Shown here piece by piece: positions 13,655 to 15,807 of a stretch of 15,807 nucleotides of DNA. Below the pieces are notes generated by a model. That model had not been told where the DNA came from and did not search any database. It worked only from the letters and a program-made list of their open reading frames with translations. The stretch is from assembly GCA_023391005.1 (NCBI GenBank), contig JAEWBS010000081.1, positions 1 to 15,807 on the forward strand. Reading direction: 5' to 3'. The position numbers and the translations under genes are program-made. The number at the start of each line of letters is the position of its first letter. Position 1 is the first letter of the stretch. This DNA comes from Bacillota bacterium. Its GTDB lineage: Bacteria > Bacillota > Clostridia > Oscillospirales > Ruminococcaceae.

Positions 13655-15724
13655 ATGAAACAAACACTAGCGTTCATCATGGCGATAGCGGTGCTGGGCA
13701 GCACGCTGTCAATGACGGCTTTTGCGGCGGTTCAATATCCGGTGGCGGGTGTGTCCTCCAGAGGATATGTTTTAGAGGATGACAGCACGGCCTTGGATTT
13801 GGATAATCCTGTCGACAAGGTCAATTACGGCAAGACCGTTTATTTTCCGCTGCTCAGCGCGGCGGCCAGTACGGTGAGCCAGAAGCAGAAAGAATATGAC
13901 GAAGCAAAAACGAAATATGACAATGCCTATAAGCTTTACGAAGAAAATTATAAGCCCAAGCTGACCACATATAATGCAAAGAAGAGTGCTGCCGACGCTG
14001 CGACGGAAGCGCTGAATAAGTTCGATTATGTCAAAGAGCTTGCGGCGGCTGATGTAAAGATCAACGCGGCCAAGCAGGCGGTGACGGATGCCGAGACGGA
14101 GCAGAAGCGGCTGCAGGATGTTTATACGAATTCGGTTACCGATTTTGGGCTGAAGGACAGCGCGTGGAAGGGCGCGGGCTCACCCGAGCTCCCGCATCCG
14201 TCGAGAGTAGCATGGGATGCGGCCAAACTGAAAATGGAGACCGATAAAGCGGCCTTTGAAAAACAGCGAGACGAGATCGTGCCCCAGAAAAAACAGGCCG
14301 TCACTGATGCCGAGAAAGAAAAAACCGGCTTGGGCACCAAAAAGACTGAGCTTGAAAACGCAAAAAAGACGAAGGATGACGAGCTCGCTGACGCGGTGAA
14401 GGCTCTGACAAACGCGACGAATAAAGCGACCATTGAGCTGGCGCTAAAGGCGGTGGAAGACGCCAAAAATGACGTGACCCCCAAGAAAACAGCGATGGAT
14501 AAGGCCAGTGAGGCGCTGAAAAGCGCAGAGACGGCCAACAAATATAAATACGTCTATGAAGCTGACGCCACTAAGAACACCAGTATCGGCAAAAAGTGGG
14601 AGGAGAGCGGGTCCTACGTTGGCAAGGTCGAGGTGACCAGAATTCGTGCGTCGGAGGATCCTCCCGGTACCACATCAAGCTCAATGCGCTATGTTTATTG
14701 TCTGGCCATTACGATCGACAAGAGCACCAGCACGCAGACCAGAGATTTGTTAGGCACTGTCACGCTGAAAAAGAGCGGCAGCGACGGCTTTAACATTTCA
14801 GCCAATATTGCTGTGGAGCTCGGTTATTCCTCTGCGTCGAATGCCGCCGGCGACGGCATTATCGGCACTACGCCCGCTACCTTTAAAGACGGTAACGGTT
14901 TTGACGCGGAGCAGGACTTTGAGTTTGAGTTTGCCGCGGACAAAAATGTTCGTTTTGTGGTCAGTACGGTCGGTCAGAGCAGCATTGTGCTGAGCTTTAA
15001 CACCGATCCCGACGACAAGATATGGAATAAATACCCCAACGCCGCCTTGCTTTTTTATAACGGCAACTACGCCAGCTTTAACCGCGTTGGCAAACTCTAT
15101 CTCGGCGGCTTTGAGGACGACGACTACTATGTCTACGAGGTCAGCAAGAGTGGTCAGATCTCGCGTGTCAACGCTGAGTATGACGAAGATGACGAGGAGT
15201 ATATTATCAGCACCCGGACGCTAGGGCGCTATATCGTTTCTGATAAAAAGCTGCAAACCACCAGCAGCTCGTCAAGCAGCTCAAGCGCGAGCAGCGGCAC
15301 GGGTACAGGAACCGGTACCGGTACGGGAACCGGCGGCACCGGCACCACTGTTGTGCCGACAACGCCCTCCAGCAGCTATCCGTACACGCCGCCTGTAGCG
15401 TCTTCGAGCACCCCGCCAGCGTCATCCTCTTCGTCGACATCCGAGAGCGAGCCGGAGGAAAGCTCCAGCGAGCCTGAGGATGAGTTGGAGGATGAGGACG
15501 ATATCGTCGACGTCATTGTTGATGATGAAACGGTCGAAGGTCCCGAGGAGAAAAGCGGCATTCCCACATGGGTGTGGGTGCTGATCATTACCGGTCTCGC
15601 GGCTGTGCCGGTGGGCATCGGCGTTGTGTATTATCTGCACAGCAGACCGCTGCGCAGAGACTTCTTCAACGGTGACGAAGAGGAATACGACGAGGATTAT
15701 GATGACGAAGAAGACGAAGATTAA
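13655..15724 (+). CDS. Coiled-coil surface protein with transmembrane anchor and polyacidic tail
   Basis: A 689-residue exported protein of unknown function. In order: a signal peptide (1-24, likely cut after AFA); a short beta-like segment (25-70); a long alanine/lysine/glutamate-rich coiled coil in two parts (about 71-157 and 186-297) separated by a Gly/Pro break; a beta-rich region (about 320-533) with one Cys at 349; a low-complexity stalk of Ser, Gly-Thr repeats and Pro (535-600); an acidic stretch (598-633); one transmembrane helix (637-662); a basic RPLRR stop-transfer signal; and a 26-residue tail ending in a run of Asp and Glu. There is no LPXTG sortase signal, so anchoring is by the membrane helix. 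AGGAGG 7 bases before the ATG supports the start. It is monocistronic, with its own terminator. Confidence 0.9.
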   Translation: MKQTLAFIMAIAVLGSTLSMTAFAAVQYPVAGVSSRGYVLEDDSTALDLDNPVDKVNYGKTVYFPLLSAAASTVSQKQKEYDEAKTKYDNAYKLYEENYKPKLTTYNAKKSAADAATEALNKFDYVKELAAADVKINAAKQAVTDAETEQKRLQDVYTNSVTDFGLKDSAWKGAGSPELPHPSRVAWDAAKLKMETDKAAFEKQRDEIVPQKKQAVTDAEKEKTGLGTKKTELENAKKTKDDELADAVKALTNATNKATIELALKAVEDAKNDVTPKKTAMDKASEALKSAETANKYKYVYEADATKNTSIGKKWEESGSYVGKVEVTRIRASEDPPGTTSSSMRYVYCLAITIDKSTSTQTRDLLGTVTLKKSGSDGFNISANIAVELGYSSASNAAGDGIIGTTPATFKDGNGFDAEQDFEFEFAADKNVRFVVSTVGQSSIVLSFNTDPDDKIWNKYPNAALLFYNGNYASFNRVGKLYLGGFEDDDYYVYEVSKSGQISRVNAEYDEDDEEYIISTRTLGRYIVSDKKLQTTSSSSSSSSASSGTGTGTGTGTGTGGTGTTVVPTTPSSSYPYTPPVASSSTPPASSSSSTSESEPEESSSEPEDELEDEDDIVDVIVDDETVEGPEEKSGIPTWVWVLIITGLAAVPVGIGVVYYLHSRPLRRDFFNGDEEEYDEDYDDEEDED
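15294..15350 (+). repeat. Gly-Thr coding hexanucleotide repeat
   Basis: Tandem GGNACN units inside the surface-protein gene encode about eight Gly-Thr pairs in the stalk, with one Gly-Gly interruption. The third bases vary between units, so the repeat is held at protein level. Copy number may differ between strains. Confidence 0.8.
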
Positions 15725-15738
15725 TCAGAATTTGTAAA

Positions 15739-15796
15739 AAATGCGCCCTGTTTGCTATACAGTATGGTATACTGAACAGCAGACAAGGGCGCGTTT
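15739..15796 (+). terminator. Intrinsic terminator after the surface-protein gene
   Basis: 15739-15756 pairs with 15778-15796 with one bulged A (15785), and an inner stem, CAGTAT (15760-15765) with ATACTG (15769-15774), stacks inside it. The hairpin begins 14 bases after the stop codon and is followed by TTTCATTTT, a moderate T-run that includes two or three stem bases. Confidence 0.8.
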
Positions 15797-15807
15797 CATT
15801 TTGGACT

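Noticed and set aside
13501..13782. 93-codon plus-strand frame upstream of the surface-protein gene
   Set aside because: It overlaps the start and signal peptide of the well-supported gene in another frame and has no ribosome-binding site.
15560..15724. LPXTG sortase anchor at the C-terminus of the surface protein
   Set aside because: No LPXTG-like motif precedes the membrane helix, and the tail is long and acidic rather than short and basic.
1..15807. CRISPR array, rRNA, tRNA or transposase gene
   Set aside because: No regularly spaced repeats, no rRNA or tRNA consensus, and no transposase or integrase motif were seen on either strand.

Overview
The window looks like chromosomal DNA of a GC-rich anaerobic Gram-positive bacterium, most likely a clostridial (Oscillospiraceae-like) Firmicute. 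This rests on the use of FabK instead of FabI, a MarR/FabT-type regulator heading the fatty-acid operon, strong AGGAGG ribosome-binding sites, and low similarity of the surface proteins to Gram-negative types. The genus is inference. No rRNA, tRNA or CRISPR array was seen.

Layout. Bases 1-1040 hold no convincing gene but are packed with hairpins. They include two diverged copies of a ~200-bp element with three hairpins each (59-254 and 815-1012), in which several stem positions changed on both sides, and a 74-nt cloverleaf-like fold (282-355). Bases 1041-1685 are an AT-richer island: a small XRE repressor and a divergent 93-aa helical protein share an intergenic region with two copies of the same 11-base sequence. 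Bases 1738-8920, minus strand, form one type II fatty-acid synthesis operon transcribed in the order marR/fabT, fabH, acpP, fabK, fabD, fabG, fabX-like, fabF, fabZ. It starts at a perfect-consensus promoter (TTGACA, 17 bp, TATAAT) whose -10 box lies inside a 9+5+9 palindrome, and ends at a strong intrinsic terminator at 1690-1727. No acc (acetyl-CoA carboxylase) genes are inside it.

The fab genes make a nearly complete cycle. FabD loads malonyl-ACP, FabH starts chains, FabF elongates, FabG reduces, FabZ dehydrates and FabK reduces the enoyl bond. The extra flavoprotein between fabG and fabF is not a second FabK. Its length, motifs and C-terminal cysteine cluster match FabX of Helicobacter pylori, the iron-sulfur dehydrogenase/isomerase that makes unsaturated fatty acids. 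This would give the organism a route to unsaturated chains without FabA, FabM or FabB, and is the main functional finding.

Bases 9119-15724 hold unlinked genes: a Bax-inhibitor-1-family membrane protein (minus), a membrane-anchored exported protein with a palindrome-covered promoter and a long structured leader (plus), nicotinate phosphoribosyltransferase (plus), an alpha/beta hydrolase (minus), and a 689-aa coiled-coil surface protein with a transmembrane anchor and an extremely acidic cytoplasmic tail (plus), followed by a terminator at the window end.
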